From a virus: a DNA stretch of 64,000 bases. Below are positions 34,067 through 41,632 of this stretch, piece by piece. Both the position numbers and the translations under genes were made by a program. The notes under the pieces are model-generated. The model saw nothing but the letters and a program-made list of their open reading frames with translations, had not been told where the DNA came from and made no database searches. Location: positions 48,018 through 112,017 of the IMG/VR virus record IMGVR_UViG_3300028800_000005, one strand, 5' to 3'. Numbering within the stretch: position 1 is the first letter of the stretch; every line of letters starts with the position of its first letter.

Positions 34067-35299
34067 ATGGACACCGCAGTCACCACTGAGGCACCAGAAG
34101 TGCAGGCCGACCGCTGGCTGTACCGGCTGAACGACCAGGAGCTGGTCGACACCCGCGAGAAGATCGCCAAGATGAACGCACGGGCTGCCAAGCGCGGCCT
34201 GGCTGGTGAGCTGACCGTCTCGGCCGTGAAGGTCCGCCAGACGCGCAAGCTACCGAGCGGCTTCGAGATCACCGAGTCCTGGTGGGACACTGAGATCCTC
34301 GGTGCAGCTCCCCAGTACAACGGGTGGAAGTTCATCGCTAGCCTGGACTTCGACCCGGCTGCTGGCCTGATCACCAAGACGATCCCCGGCCTGGCAGGCA
34401 AGATCGACCGCAGCAAGCTGCAAGACAACTGGTGTGACCACTGCAAGACCAGCCGGTTCCGTCGACTGGCCTACCTCCTGGAGAGTGCGACCGGCGAGCG
34501 ACTGCAAGTCGGCAGCACGTGCATCAAGGACTTCCTCGGCCAGGCGGTGCGTCCCGTGTTCACCAGTGAGGACACCATTCGCGAGGAGTTCGGCGGCTTC
34601 GGTGCCTCTGACTACGACGTCACCCCGCTGGACGTGCTCGCTATCGCGTGGGCCGCAGTTCAGGAGTTCGGTTTCGTCCGCTCTGGTGACTACGACGACG
34701 TCCCGACCAAGCGGCGCATCGATCAGGTTCTGTACCCGGCCAGCAAGGGCCAGGCTGCCATCGACGACCGGGCCCTGGGTGAGAGGCTCCGTCCGCTGGC
34801 TGCCAAGGCTGCCGAGCAGGCCAAGCTGATTCAGTCCTACATCCTCAGCGACGAGTTCAGCGGCGACAGTGAGTACGTTCAGAACCTCAAGCAGATCGCC
34901 GGGGCCGAGCGGGTCGGCCGGAGGTTCTTCGGTCTCCTCGCTAGCGCGCCGCAGGCGTGGGCCAAGTCGGTCGAGCGGGACCTGCGCCGCCAGGCCGAGC
35001 AGGCTGAGATCAAGAACGAGTTCTTCGGCTACGTCAAGGACAGGATTGAGCTTACCGTCCGCATCAAGTCCATCCGCTACTTCGATGGAGCCTACGGGAC
35101 CACCACCTTGTACACCCTGGTTACCGACGACGGTCACCTGGCGCAATGGTGGGCATCCAATTCCGCACTGGGAAATGAGGTCACCAATCACAGCTACCTA
35201 GTCAAGGCCACGATCAAGGGCCACGAAGATTACCAGGACACCAAGTACACAAAGCTCACGCGGGTCACTGTCCTAGAAGACATCCCCGGAGAGGAGTAA
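34067..35299 (+). CDS. Large hypothetical protein with zinc-like motif
   Basis: 410 residues from ATG 34067, with AAGGGGAC upstream. DNWCDHCKTSRFRR and LQVGSTCIKDFLG form a probable zinc site seen in phage and plasmid proteins of unknown function. The C-terminal 90 residues look like an OB-type beta domain (ELTVRIKSIRYFDGAYG). Codon use is strongly GC-ending and the promoter is strong, so it may be an abundant early protein. Confidence 0.75.
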   Translation: MDTAVTTEAPEVQADRWLYRLNDQELVDTREKIAKMNARAAKRGLAGELTVSAVKVRQTRKLPSGFEITESWWDTEILGAAPQYNGWKFIASLDFDPAAGLITKTIPGLAGKIDRSKLQDNWCDHCKTSRFRRLAYLLESATGERLQVGSTCIKDFLGQAVRPVFTSEDTIREEFGGFGASDYDVTPLDVLAIAWAAVQEFGFVRSGDYDDVPTKRRIDQVLYPASKGQAAIDDRALGERLRPLAAKAAEQAKLIQSYILSDEFSGDSEYVQNLKQIAGAERVGRRFFGLLASAPQAWAKSVERDLRRQAEQAEIKNEFFGYVKDRIELTVRIKSIRYFDGAYGTTTLYTLVTDDGHLAQWWASNSALGNEVTNHSYLVKATIKGHEDYQDTKYTKLTRVTVLEDIPGEE

Positions 35300-35301
35300 G
35301 A

Positions 35302-35499
35302 ATGCAGGCAGCACAGCCAGACAGCCGGTACGCTTACCGGCTAGTCTGCGGAGACATAGGCCTTGGTTCAAAGGACCTATCGGAGCACGACCACCTGTTT
35401 TGCGCAGTTCACCGGAATTATGAGCGCATCGCAGGGTTCGGCATCAGGTGGAGCAGGCTCCAGGCTGAAGCCGCAAGTGAGAGTGCCAGTGTTGTCTAG
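35302..35499 (+). CDS. Small hypothetical protein
   Basis: 65 residues. Contains HDHLFCAVHRNY, a possible metal site. Starts 2 bases after the previous stop with GGAGAGGAG upstream. Function unknown. Confidence 0.65.
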   Translation: MQAAQPDSRYAYRLVCGDIGLGSKDLSEHDHLFCAVHRNYERIAGFGIRWSRLQAEAASESASVV

Positions 35500-35540
35500 G
35501 TAGGAGGTGATCCTCTATCTCCCCTGTCGGAGGGGTAATT

Positions 35541-35570
35541 TCGACAACACGATCCGGTCCCCGGTATACT
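35541..35570 (+). promoter_or_regulatory. Sigma70-like promoter
   Basis: TCGACA (35541-35546), 18-bp spacer, TATACT (35565-35570). Same form as the promoter at 52729. A short CCCC/GGGG hairpin lies just upstream. Confidence 0.55.
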
Positions 35571-35597
35571 GGGGATCGGATCATTTATTGGAGGAAC

Positions 35598-35828
35598 ATG
35601 GACGTCAACGACTACATCAGGGGCCTTTCGGACCAGGATCTGAAGAAGGAGATCCGCCGTCGTAACGAAGAGGTCGCGCGTGAGGCCCGTGAGTGGATGG
35701 AACGGGAGTACCGGGAGCGGCAGGCTGTACGGGCCGGTGCCAGGTCTGAGTTCTGCGCGGCACAGGGTATCACACCGGAGCAGTTCGAGGCCGTCGAAGA
35801 CTACCTGGACGAAGAAGCGAATTCGTAA
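35598..35828 (+). CDS. Small charged hypothetical protein
   Basis: 76 residues, long basic/acidic helix (LKKEIRRRNEEVAREAREWM) and an acidic end. ATG follows GGAGGAAC. Function unknown. Confidence 0.7.
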   Translation: MDVNDYIRGLSDQDLKKEIRRRNEEVAREAREWMEREYRERQAVRAGARSEFCAAQGITPEQFEAVEDYLDEEANS

Positions 35829-36379
35829 TGCTCTCTGACCTACCGCAGCCAGGAACAATCGGGCTAACTGCGATCGACGGCCAGGTCGGCAAGGCAATTC
35901 ACTTCCTGCAATGGCTGAATGAGAACCCGTTCAAGAACTGGTTCAAGAAGAACACCGACCCGAACTATGAGCATGTCGTGCTCTACCTCGGCGCGACGAA
36001 AGAATACCCTGAGGGTGCACTGCTTGAGGCTGAGCCCGGCGGCTCAAGGATTCGCTCGGTAGAGGAATACTCGGAGATCTACTGGTGCACGCGCATCGCG
36101 TGGAAGTTCTACAAGGCACTGCCCCTGATCGCGAACGAGGCTAAGCGTGACACCGGCATCCCGTACTCGTTCCTTGACTACCTGGCGCTTACGCTCCGGC
36201 GAATGCACTTCTGGTTCCCAGGGATGCGCAGGTATCTCAAGGCCATTGGGCACCAGATCTGCTCCCAGCTAGCTGTCTGGGAGTACGAGAAGCACGGCTG
36301 TTACCTGTTCCCACACGAGTGGGCCGGGGATGAAACGCCGATGGATATCTACTACCTGGATCAGAAACTAGGAAAGTAA
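35828..36379 (+). CDS. YiiX-like NlpC/P60-related hydrolase
   Basis: 183 residues. HVVLYLG (catalytic His strand), EAEPGG, then late ICSQLAVWEYEKHG (catalytic Cys) give the circularly permuted NlpC/P60 order of YiiX/YebB proteins. GIPYSFLDYLAL is also typical. No signal peptide. Could act on peptide, lipid or cell-wall-like substrates. Confidence 0.7.
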   Translation: MLSDLPQPGTIGLTAIDGQVGKAIHFLQWLNENPFKNWFKKNTDPNYEHVVLYLGATKEYPEGALLEAEPGGSRIRSVEEYSEIYWCTRIAWKFYKALPLIANEAKRDTGIPYSFLDYLALTLRRMHFWFPGMRRYLKAIGHQICSQLAVWEYEKHGCYLFPHEWAGDETPMDIYYLDQKLGK

Positions 36380-36693
36380 TGGCACTACTCGATTACAAGC
36401 CGCAGGGCAAGGGCACACTGGGAAGCTACGTCCGCTTCGCCCCTGGGGAGATCGACCACGCCGTCGATGCCCCGGGGCTTGGCGTCATCACATATTACGG
36501 GACCAGGCGACGAGGTGAGTACGTCGACATCACGGCCGATAACATGAAGGCTATAGAGCTTGTCCCTGGCATGGAGGCCGAGCAGGATAACGGCAAGGCC
36601 CAGACGTTGTCACGAATGCCCAAGGATTTCTCGCAGGAGCAGCGTGAGGTTACCTGGTACGCACTTCTGGGAGGCCGACGTGCCAGGCACTGA
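36379..36693 (+). CDS. Hypothetical protein
   Basis: 104 residues; beta-rich start (GSYVRFAPGEIDHAV) suggests a small barrel. TAATG-coupled to the previous gene. Function unknown. Confidence 0.66.
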   Translation: MALLDYKPQGKGTLGSYVRFAPGEIDHAVDAPGLGVITYYGTRRRGEYVDITADNMKAIELVPGMEAEQDNGKAQTLSRMPKDFSQEQREVTWYALLGGRRARH

Positions 36694-37039
36694 GCAGGCG
36701 CAAGGGTGGGGCATGGGCGCGTACGCGATGTGGGGTGCGAGCGCGTTTACTAAGCATAGTCTCATGGCTGATGTTACCCCCAGCGCGTCTAGCCCGGGGC
36801 TGCGTGAGATCTACTGCTGGCAGTGCGGGACGCTGGCCCTTAGGACGTACTCGTACCAGACGACGTACACCTGCAAGGTCTGTGAATGCTCAGGCAAGCT
36901 GACTCCAGATGAAGGGCGGAAGTCGTTCACTGACCCGAGGACGACCAATATGTTCCGTGGGGTGACGACGGTGACTCACGAACGGTACCTGGACTTCGGT
37001 GACCCTGAGGTGTCCAGGATGAACGGCAGCCCGGCTTGA
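36680..37039 (+). CDS. Zinc-ribbon hypothetical protein
   Basis: 119 residues from GTG 36680, 14 bases inside the previous gene after GGGAGG. CWQC and CKVCEC give a four-Cys ribbon. Last gene before a strong terminator. Confidence 0.65.
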   Translation: MPGTEQAQGWGMGAYAMWGASAFTKHSLMADVTPSASSPGLREIYCWQCGTLALRTYSYQTTYTCKVCECSGKLTPDEGRKSFTDPRTTNMFRGVTTVTHERYLDFGDPEVSRMNGSPA

Positions 37040-37051
37040 CCCACCTTACAA

Positions 37052-37084
37052 CCCCCTCTGTACGGCCCAGAGGGGGTTTTTTCA
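37052..37084 (+). terminator. Strong intrinsic terminator
   Basis: CCCCCTCTG (37052-37060) pairs with CAGAGGGGG (37068-37076) around a short loop and is followed by a run of six T. The clearest factor-independent terminator of the window. Confidence 0.9.
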
Positions 37085-37096
37085 TGCCCTCTTATT

Positions 37097-37127
37097 TTGC
37101 GTTCAGCAGGACGCGGGCGGGTATGAT
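37097..37127 (+). promoter_or_regulatory. Sigma70-like promoter of the tagged ADP-ribosyltransferase cluster
   Basis: TTGCGT (37097-37102), 19-bp spacer, TATGAT (37122-37127), right after the terminator. The start at 37134 is very close, so the first mRNA may have an almost absent leader. Confidence 0.55.
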
Positions 37128-37133
37128 TGTGGT

Positions 37134-37361
37134 ATGCCCATAGACGTCGACTGGTCCCACCGGCACCACATGGTCAAGTGCCCTGTGTGCCACGTGCTGC
37201 ACTGTGCTTGCCAGTGCCCGCGTGACCGCTGGCGCTACGACATTGTTGTCCGCCGGGCGGCTGACGGGCTGATGTACTGGGACGCTAGCGAGCACGCCTG
37301 GTGCAAGGTCATAGGCTCGAAGCACGAATCCGACTGGAGGCAGCACATTGAGCGCAACTGA
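37134..37361 (+). CDS. Small Cys/His-rich protein
   Basis: 75 residues. HHMVKCPVCHVLHCACQC is a probable zinc site. First gene of the cluster carrying the shared N-terminal block. Function unknown. Confidence 0.68.
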   Translation: MPIDVDWSHRHHMVKCPVCHVLHCACQCPRDRWRYDIVVRRAADGLMYWDASEHAWCKVIGSKHESDWRQHIERN

Positions 37362-37551
37362 GGTACTAAGTTCCCTTCAGTTCAAGAGGCACCCCGTGAG
37401 GGCCGCAGCGCAACGTGTGCACGCTGCTGAGAAGCACGCGGCTGGTCGCCTCGGCCACGGTGTCGACCGGGCGCTAGACGCCCTTGAGGGCCCGCATGAC
37501 CCAGGGAACTGGAACGATCACCCGGATGACATCGGGGAGATCACACCGTGA
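37348..37551 (+). CDS. Small protein with the shared N-terminal block
   Basis: 67 residues from TTG 37348, with GGAGG 7 bases upstream. Its first 12 residues (MSATEVLSSLQF) fit the block of the nine tagged proteins. The rest is His/Ala-rich and helical, unlike the ADP-ribosyltransferases downstream. Confidence 0.68.
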   Translation: MSATEVLSSLQFKRHPVRAAAQRVHAAEKHAAGRLGHGVDRALDALEGPHDPGNWNDHPDDIGEITP

Positions 37552-37715
37552 CTGAGGATCGTGACCAGGCGGCCCTGACCCTGCTGAAGATGATGTCCGA
37601 GCTGAACTTCGACCAGATAGCGTTCCTCGTCGGTTACATGACTATCAAGGACATCGACCTCGCAGCCAGGGCAATGACAGCACTCCAGTTCACCGACGTC
37701 GGGCAGGTCAAATGA
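37548..37715 (+). CDS. Small hypothetical protein (55 aa)
   Basis: GTG 37548, ATGA-type coupling on both sides. Helical, Leu/Met-rich. Function unknown. Confidence 0.65.
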   Translation: MTEDRDQAALTLLKMMSELNFDQIAFLVGYMTIKDIDLAARAMTALQFTDVGQVK

Positions 37716-38086
37716 GCGCACAAGAGAATTTGAATCCTCAGCAGTTCTATCATGGTTCTAACCAGGAGTTCAAGCCAGGTGACATGCTGACTCCTGCGGG
37801 CGGTAAAGCCCACGCTGACTCCTGGGATAACAAGGATTACTCGCCGGGAGAGTACGTCCACACGACGCTTGACCCAGGGACGGCACATCTTGTCGCGGGG
37901 CGAAAGAACGATTACGAAGGGCTAGGTCACGTCTACACGGTAGAGCATACCGGCCCGGTAGAAGAGGACAAGTCGATGAACGCCGACATGCAGTCCGCCG
38001 GAGCGAGGAACTTCCGCACCAAGAGCCCTGTACGTGTCACCGGGGAAGATCATGACTGGTGGGAACGCCAGCAGAGGGGCGTGTAA
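37712..38086 (+). CDS. Arr-like mono-ADP-ribosyltransferase 1, tagged
   Basis: 124 residues, close to Arr enzymes (about 140). After the 12-residue block comes YHG (His14), GDMLTPAG, the EYVHTTLD strand (central Tyr), GHVYTVEHTGPVEED (the Asp/Glu region) and FRTKSPVRV: the order and motifs of rifampicin ADP-ribosyltransferase (H-Y-D class). It would move ADP-ribose from NAD+ to a target. Whether the target is rifampicin-like, host RNA polymerase, nucleic acid or another protein cannot be told. Confidence 0.8.
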   Translation: MSAQENLNPQQFYHGSNQEFKPGDMLTPAGGKAHADSWDNKDYSPGEYVHTTLDPGTAHLVAGRKNDYEGLGHVYTVEHTGPVEEDKSMNADMQSAGARNFRTKSPVRVTGEDHDWWERQQRGV

Positions 38087-38364
38087 TGGCAGCCACAGAT
38101 AACCTGAATCCCCACCAGTTCTACCACGGGTCGGACCATAAGTTCGGCCGAGGGGCAATGGTGAAGCCAGGGCATGCCCCGCTGAATTCACCGTCCCCTG
38201 AGGAGCACGCTTACTTCGCGCGGACGCCGGAAGAGGCAGAGGGATACGGAAGGTACGTCCATGCGGTAAACCCGACAGGGGACTACGAGGACGACCCTAA
38301 CGCACAGGGGGCACTGCGCTCACGTGATCCCCTGCGCGTCCGGTATACCCACTCGACGTCCTAA
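38086..38364 (+). CDS. Arr-like mono-ADP-ribosyltransferase 2, tagged
   Basis: 92 residues from ATG 38086, a minimal version. Block MAATDNLNPHQF, then YHG (His14), EHAYFARTPEEAEGYG, YVHAVNPTGDYEDDPN and RSRDPLRVRY. The DDPN before the RS segment is the best match among the copies to the Arr Asp motif. TAATG-coupled to copy 1. Confidence 0.8.
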   Translation: MAATDNLNPHQFYHGSDHKFGRGAMVKPGHAPLNSPSPEEHAYFARTPEEAEGYGRYVHAVNPTGDYEDDPNAQGALRSRDPLRVRYTHSTS

Positions 38365-38377
38365 ATGAATTCGGGAG
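38361..38377. repeat. 17-bp direct repeat, left copy
   Basis: CTAAATGAATTCGGGAG, identical to 38705-38721; the two flank the third ADP-ribosyltransferase gene. Shortened members of the same family follow in the non-coding region. Confidence 0.8.
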
Positions 38378-38381
38378 TGTA

Positions 38382-38702
38382 ATGGCAGCGCAAGATAACC
38401 TGAATAAGAAGCAGTTCTACCACGGTACTAGCGCTGCCCTGAAGCCTGGCGATTACCTGTCTCCCAAGGGCGCTAATGAGTTCGGCAGGCATGAGACGGA
38501 GAGCGGGAGAAGCCACGTCTACGCAACACTCGATGAGGACACAGCGTGGGGGTACGCCATAGACCATGCAGGGTCCGTCGACCGGGCTCACGTCTACCAG
38601 GTTCAGCCAACGGGGAAGACAGAGCCCGACCCGAATGCCGGTGAGTACCCGGCTATAAGGACACGCGCTCGCATGAAGGTCACACGGGAACTGGCCTACT
38701 AG
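38382..38702 (+). CDS. Arr-like mono-ADP-ribosyltransferase 3, tagged
   Basis: 106 residues. Block MAAQDNLNKKQF, YHGT, GDYLSPKG, HVYATLDEDTAWGYA, HVYQVQPTGKTEPDPN. The gene is flanked by a perfect 17-bp direct repeat (38361-38377 and 38705-38721), so it may have arrived or been duplicated as a unit. Confidence 0.8.
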   Translation: MAAQDNLNKKQFYHGTSAALKPGDYLSPKGANEFGRHETESGRSHVYATLDEDTAWGYAIDHAGSVDRAHVYQVQPTGKTEPDPNAGEYPAIRTRARMKVTRELAY

Positions 38703-38704
38703 CG

Positions 38705-38721
38705 CTAAATGAATTCGGGAG
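38705..38721. repeat. 17-bp direct repeat, right copy
   Basis: Identical to 38361-38377, 344 bp apart. It continues as GATAG, which also follows the related copy at 38931. Confidence 0.8.
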
Positions 38722-38733
38722 ATAGCAGGTTAC

Positions 38734-38895
38734 CTAAAGCTCCCTGCCGTCCAGGCTATGGTGAACGTACAGCCAGCCGTATGACCCGTCATCCCGGTGA
38801 ACCGGATTCAAAGTCGGCCCGCAGGGACAGTCCTCTGTTACCTCATGCCGGATAATATCATCCAGGGGGTGGACGTGGAGCGTGTCGTCATCCAT
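38734..38895 (-). CDS. Conserved small actinophage protein, minus strand (53 aa)
   Basis: Reads from ATG at 38895 down to TAG at 38734-38736. DCPCGPTLNPV, DGSYGW and HHSLDGRE are recognisable as a widespread small actinophage protein of unknown function. It has its own 18-bp-spacer promoter on the same strand. One of only two genes seen on the minus strand. Confidence 0.8.
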   Translation of the reverse strand: MDDDTLHVHPLDDIIRHEVTEDCPCGPTLNPVHRDDGSYGWLYVHHSLDGREL

Positions 38896-38901
38896 GGCCC
38901 T

Positions 38902-38931
38902 AGCCTATGCCGGTAGCCTGTGCTAAGTCAA
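38902..38931 (-). promoter_or_regulatory. Minus-strand sigma70-like promoter
   Basis: On the minus strand: TTGACT (38931-38926), 18-bp spacer, TAGGCT (38907-38902), upstream of the 38895 start. Its -35 abuts the AAATGAATT repeat at 38931. Confidence 0.65.
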
Positions 38932-39229
38932 AATGAATTTGGGCGGGGGAGATAGCCCAAGGGTAGCGCACACACATAGTGCATACACACCACGCACCAC
39001 ACTCCCAGGGGTGTCAGGAGAGTATCACCACCAGGTATACCCTCCCTCACACCTACTCCCCACCCTCCCATACCCTGTCACCTAATTAATTTGGCGAGGG
39101 GGGATATGCAGACTGACACCCCCCATACTATGTACTTGGAACCATCATGCTCAGGAGAGTAACTGTACACCCCTGATACCCTCCCTCAGCCTATGGTCCT
39201 TGGGTAAATTAATTTGGGCGGGCGGGGAG
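38931..39229. repeat. Iterated AAATKAATTTGGGCGGGG repeats in non-coding DNA
   Basis: Copies begin at 38931, 39083 and 39206 and belong with the 17-bp repeats at 38361 and 38705. Between them, TCAGGAGAGTA (39015 and 39151) and ATACCCTCCCTCA (39037 and 39176) are also duplicated, giving an imperfect tandem unit of about 135 bp. Strand-biased (G-rich repeat, C/A-rich spacer). No protein-like frame. Candidate origin iterons or regulatory array. Confidence 0.6.
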
Positions 39230-39418
39230 TCCAGGGGACTACCACTATTAGCTATACACATAGGGATGGGCTAAGGCACCGGGACCAGGAGTAACTATGC
39301 GGTCACTCCTACCCCTCTGGTCTAGCTACTCCCCAGTGTCCACTACCCTGTCTCACCTGGACCGGCAAATGTGCAAAGCACATTATGTCGTCCAGGTGGC
39401 CGCTTGTGGCCTCGAATT
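39230..39418. other. Non-coding stretch without clear elements
   Basis: A 118-codon frame is open from 39297, but its composition is not protein-like, it crosses the palindromes downstream and has no ribosome site of the usual kind. Nothing else supported here. Confidence 0.4.
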
Positions 39419-39847
39419 CGGGGATTTATCCCCGTATTCGCGCTGTTCACGACCAAATCTCGTAGATTTGTTCGAGAACACCCTTGTAATTACTAATTGC
39501 GCAAGCTTATTAGTAATTACTGCACTGCCATGCCCCTGGCACCGGACTGGCCACGAAATAGTAATTTCGGCGGCCAGGCCGATGGCCAGTGGTACAGGCG
39601 ACACGTGTATGTACTGCATTATCCCGCGCGCTGCGCGGAATAGATTGGTATAGGCACTCGGTAATTCCGAGGGGGGGTACCCTTTAACGGCTTTTCCCTG
39701 GATTAGCGCGGCCAGGAAATCGGGATGAACAGCCAGCGGGACTCCGGGACAGTGGCTACAGGCAGGATCTTAAATCGGTAATTCCGGGCAGTGGCCCCTA
39801 TCGGTGCACCCGGATCACGACTGGATAGCCCCCCTAATTCGGAATTA
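39419..39847. repeat. Series of strong palindromes in non-coding DNA
   Basis: At least seven hairpins follow each other: 39419-39434 (CGGGGAT/ATCCCCG), 39445-39479 (17-bp arms with two mismatches around CGT), 39486-39520 (GTAATTACTAAT, 12-bp perfect arms), 39547-39577 (CTGGCC and CGAAAT arms), 39624-39638 (CCGCGC/GCGCGG), 39657-39671 (CTCGG/CCGAG) and 39835-39847 (TAATTC/GAATTA). Several are AT-rich. Suited to origin, pausing or multiple-protein binding roles. Confidence 0.7.
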
Positions 39848-39863
39848 AGGCTCTGATATTGTT

Positions 39864-39893
39864 TTGCGGGGCCGCCGGGGACCGTGGTAAGAT
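39864..39893 (+). promoter_or_regulatory. Sigma70-like promoter
   Basis: TTGCGG (39864-39869), 18-bp spacer, TAAGAT (39888-39893). It follows the palindrome TAATTCGGAATTA and precedes ATG 39920. Confidence 0.6.
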
Positions 39894-39919
39894 CGGTGTA
39901 CACACAGACAGGAGACCGT

Positions 39920-40216
39920 ATGTACATCGCACTTTCAATTCCGCCCCGCCCGGGACGCCCGGACGGCGTCATGCTTCTGACCCAGGCGGCGACCTACTCG
40001 ACCGACTCGGCCGGGACCCTCCACATGTACAGGATGCGCGAGTACCGTGAAGACGTTCCTTGCCAGTATGGCGGGTACCACACGGTCACCCGGACGGAGC
40101 CGGAGGAGTTCCTTACGCTCCCCCGGGGCGCGTACGAGGCGGTCCTCGCCGGGGACACGCGCGAGGAGAGGGACCTCCTGGTCTCGATGTTCACCGCGAG
40201 GGAACCTCAGGGGTAA
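39920..40216 (+). CDS. Hypothetical protein
   Basis: 98 residues from ATG 39920 with AGGAGACC. Beta-rich first half (MYIALSIPP, GVMLLTQAATYS). First gene after the non-coding region. Function unknown. Confidence 0.7.
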   Translation: MYIALSIPPRPGRPDGVMLLTQAATYSTDSAGTLHMYRMREYREDVPCQYGGYHTVTRTEPEEFLTLPRGAYEAVLAGDTREERDLLVSMFTAREPQG

Positions 40217-40231
40217 CCCATAATTCGGAAT

Positions 40232-40260
40232 TTGCGCGTCCCGCATGCCCCTGGTAAGCT
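40232..40260 (+). promoter_or_regulatory. Sigma70-like promoter
   Basis: TTGCGC (40232-40237), 17-bp spacer, TAAGCT (40255-40260), right after TAATTCGGAATT. Confidence 0.58.
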
Positions 40261-40287
40261 CAGGGGGTACCTAGACAGGGAGGGCAC

Positions 40288-40500
40288 ATGGGTTTCAGCA
40301 GGCCGAACGTAGCTCAGGACGCCAGGGCCCGCTATGAGGCAGGCCACACGATCCTGGCCGTCACCCACGACTGCGGCATGAAGGTCGACACGGAGGTCTT
40401 CGCTAACATCATCGAGGATGCCGAGAGGGAAGGCTGGCACCTGGAGCACATCTACCAGGCACCAGGACGGCAGCTCATGATCTTCCGGCGCGCACGGTAA
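40288..40500 (+). CDS. Small hypothetical protein
   Basis: 70 residues, alpha/beta (HTILAVTHDCGMKVD). ATG after AGGGAGGGCAC. Function unknown. Confidence 0.7.
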   Translation: MGFSRPNVAQDARARYEAGHTILAVTHDCGMKVDTEVFANIIEDAEREGWHLEHIYQAPGRQLMIFRRAR

Positions 40501-40514
40501 CCCCTAATCTCGAT

Positions 40515-40544
40515 TTGACGGTCCTGCGGAGGCGTTGTTAGTCT
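40515..40544 (+). promoter_or_regulatory. Sigma70-like promoter
   Basis: TTGACG (40515-40520), 18-bp spacer, TAGTCT (40539-40544), preceded by TAATCTCGAT. Confidence 0.6.
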
Positions 40545-40579
40545 TGGATCTTCACAAGGACCAGGACGGGAGAACCGGA

Positions 40580-40759
40580 ATGCTAGCAAAGGAAGAGGCG
40601 GTCGCGATGACCGTCATCACGATCTGCGGTATCGGCTGCAAGCCGGTATCTGCCGGGAAGCGCGACGAGATCCAGGAGGTTCTTGACGCGCTCTGGGAGA
40701 ACGGACGCCAGAACGGGCTCGCTGAGGCGCAGCTTGACGAGGGCCCCGGGACCGGCTAA
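40580..40759 (+). CDS. Small hypothetical protein (59 aa)
   Basis: ATG 40580 was preferred over TTG 40535, which overlaps the promoter -10. Helical, with ICGIGCKP near residue 15. Function unknown. Confidence 0.65.
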   Translation: MLAKEEAVAMTVITICGIGCKPVSAGKRDEIQEVLDALWENGRQNGLAEAQLDEGPGTG

Positions 40760-40762
40760 ACT
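40734..40762 (+). promoter_or_regulatory. Sigma70-like promoter
   Basis: TTGACG (40734-40739), 17-bp spacer, TAAACT (40757-40762), at the end of the previous gene and before ATG 40780 with AGGAGGAA. Confidence 0.58.
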
Positions 40763-40779
40763 GAGGGCTAGGAGGAATT

Positions 40780-40992
40780 ATGGCACACTACGACGAGATG
40801 AAGTCCGAGGAAGACCTTCGCCGCGATAACGCGGTCGCCCTGGCCCTGCGCGAGATCGACCGGGCGCGCATTTCCGGCGTCTCTGCGGTCCCGGCCCTGG
40901 AGCAGCTCTTTAACTACGGCGAGGAGACCGGGTACGACCAGGCCGTCCGCGACGTCGCGGAGGGGATATCCAAGCTAGGGAGCGGGCGCTGA
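40780..40992 (+). CDS. Small hypothetical protein
   Basis: 70 residues, charged and helical; the end (YGEETGYDQAVRDVAEG) recalls the 41213 protein. Opens a chain of coupled tiny genes to 41580. Function unknown. Confidence 0.7.
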   Translation: MAHYDEMKSEEDLRRDNAVALALREIDRARISGVSAVPALEQLFNYGEETGYDQAVRDVAEGISKLGSGR

Positions 40993-41213
40993 TGACTACC
41001 GTGAACCGCGAGGACGCGACAGCGATCCTGGTCTCCAAGGGCTACTCAGGCGACGAGGCCAGGAAGATCCTTGACGAGGCGAGGGTTTACGGGACGGCCC
41101 TGACCGTCCCGCGCGACTGCCCTAGCCTCTGGGTCACCTCCTGGTACCAGGGGTCGGTCGTACCGGCCTACCGGATTCAGGAAAACGACTCCGGCGAGGA
41201 GGTTACCTTCTGA
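40992..41213 (+). CDS. Small hypothetical protein
   Basis: 73 residues; helix (REDATAILVSKGYSGDEARKI) then beta strands. Coupled to both neighbours. Function unknown. Confidence 0.68.
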   Translation: MTTVNREDATAILVSKGYSGDEARKILDEARVYGTALTVPRDCPSLWVTSWYQGSVVPAYRIQENDSGEEVTF

Positions 41214-41398
41214 TGGACTTCGAGACCAGCAGGGACCCGGACCAGGCTGTCCACTTTACCGCCAGGAAGCTGCAGGACATCCTCGGCGTGGAAGTTCCCC
41301 CGGCGTACCGCTCGAAGTTCTACGCGGCCCTTCGGAACCTTCGCCAGTCCGGGTACACCACCGGCTGGGACGACGCCGAACAGCTTGGAGATAACTGA
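41213..41398 (+). CDS. Small hypothetical protein
   Basis: 61 residues, helical, ending YTTGWDDAEQLGDN. Coupled to both neighbours. Function unknown. Confidence 0.68.
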   Translation: MDFETSRDPDQAVHFTARKLQDILGVEVPPAYRSKFYAALRNLRQSGYTTGWDDAEQLGDN

Positions 41399-41580
41399 TG
41401 TACAGCGTATTCATCCGCCGGAACAGGATTCGCCAGGAGCCGGAATGGCTTCTCCGCGCGAGGACAGACGAGAGGTACGAGGCGTGGGACCGCGCCCAGA
41501 AGCTCGCGGACGCCTACCAGTACCACGTCCGGGTCACCGACCCTGACGGTTCCGTGGTCTCCGAGATAATTCCGGCGTAA
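41398..41580 (+). CDS. Small hypothetical protein
   Basis: 60 residues; strand-helix-strand layout with VTDPDGSVVSEI. Last of the coupled chain; a gap with CCTCGGGGA direct repeats follows. Confidence 0.68.
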   Translation: MYSVFIRRNRIRQEPEWLLRARTDERYEAWDRAQKLADAYQYHVRVTDPDGSVVSEIIPA

Positions 41581-41632
41581 TTCCGATTTTACCGTACCCT
41601 CGGGGAAGCCCCTCGGGGAGTCAGGAGGAGAA

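Noticed and set aside
36680-37039. Start at ATG 36560
   Set aside because: The longer reading overlaps the 36379 gene by over 130 bases and the added part is Arg/Ser-rich out-of-frame sequence.
37712-38702. CRISPR-like or toxin-antitoxin array for the small repeated genes
   Set aside because: The repeats are at gene starts and protein-level only; no spacer array, and no antitoxin pairing is evident.
39297-39653. 118-codon open frame in the non-coding region
   Set aside because: Composition is not protein-like, it crosses three strong palindromes and has no usual ribosome site.
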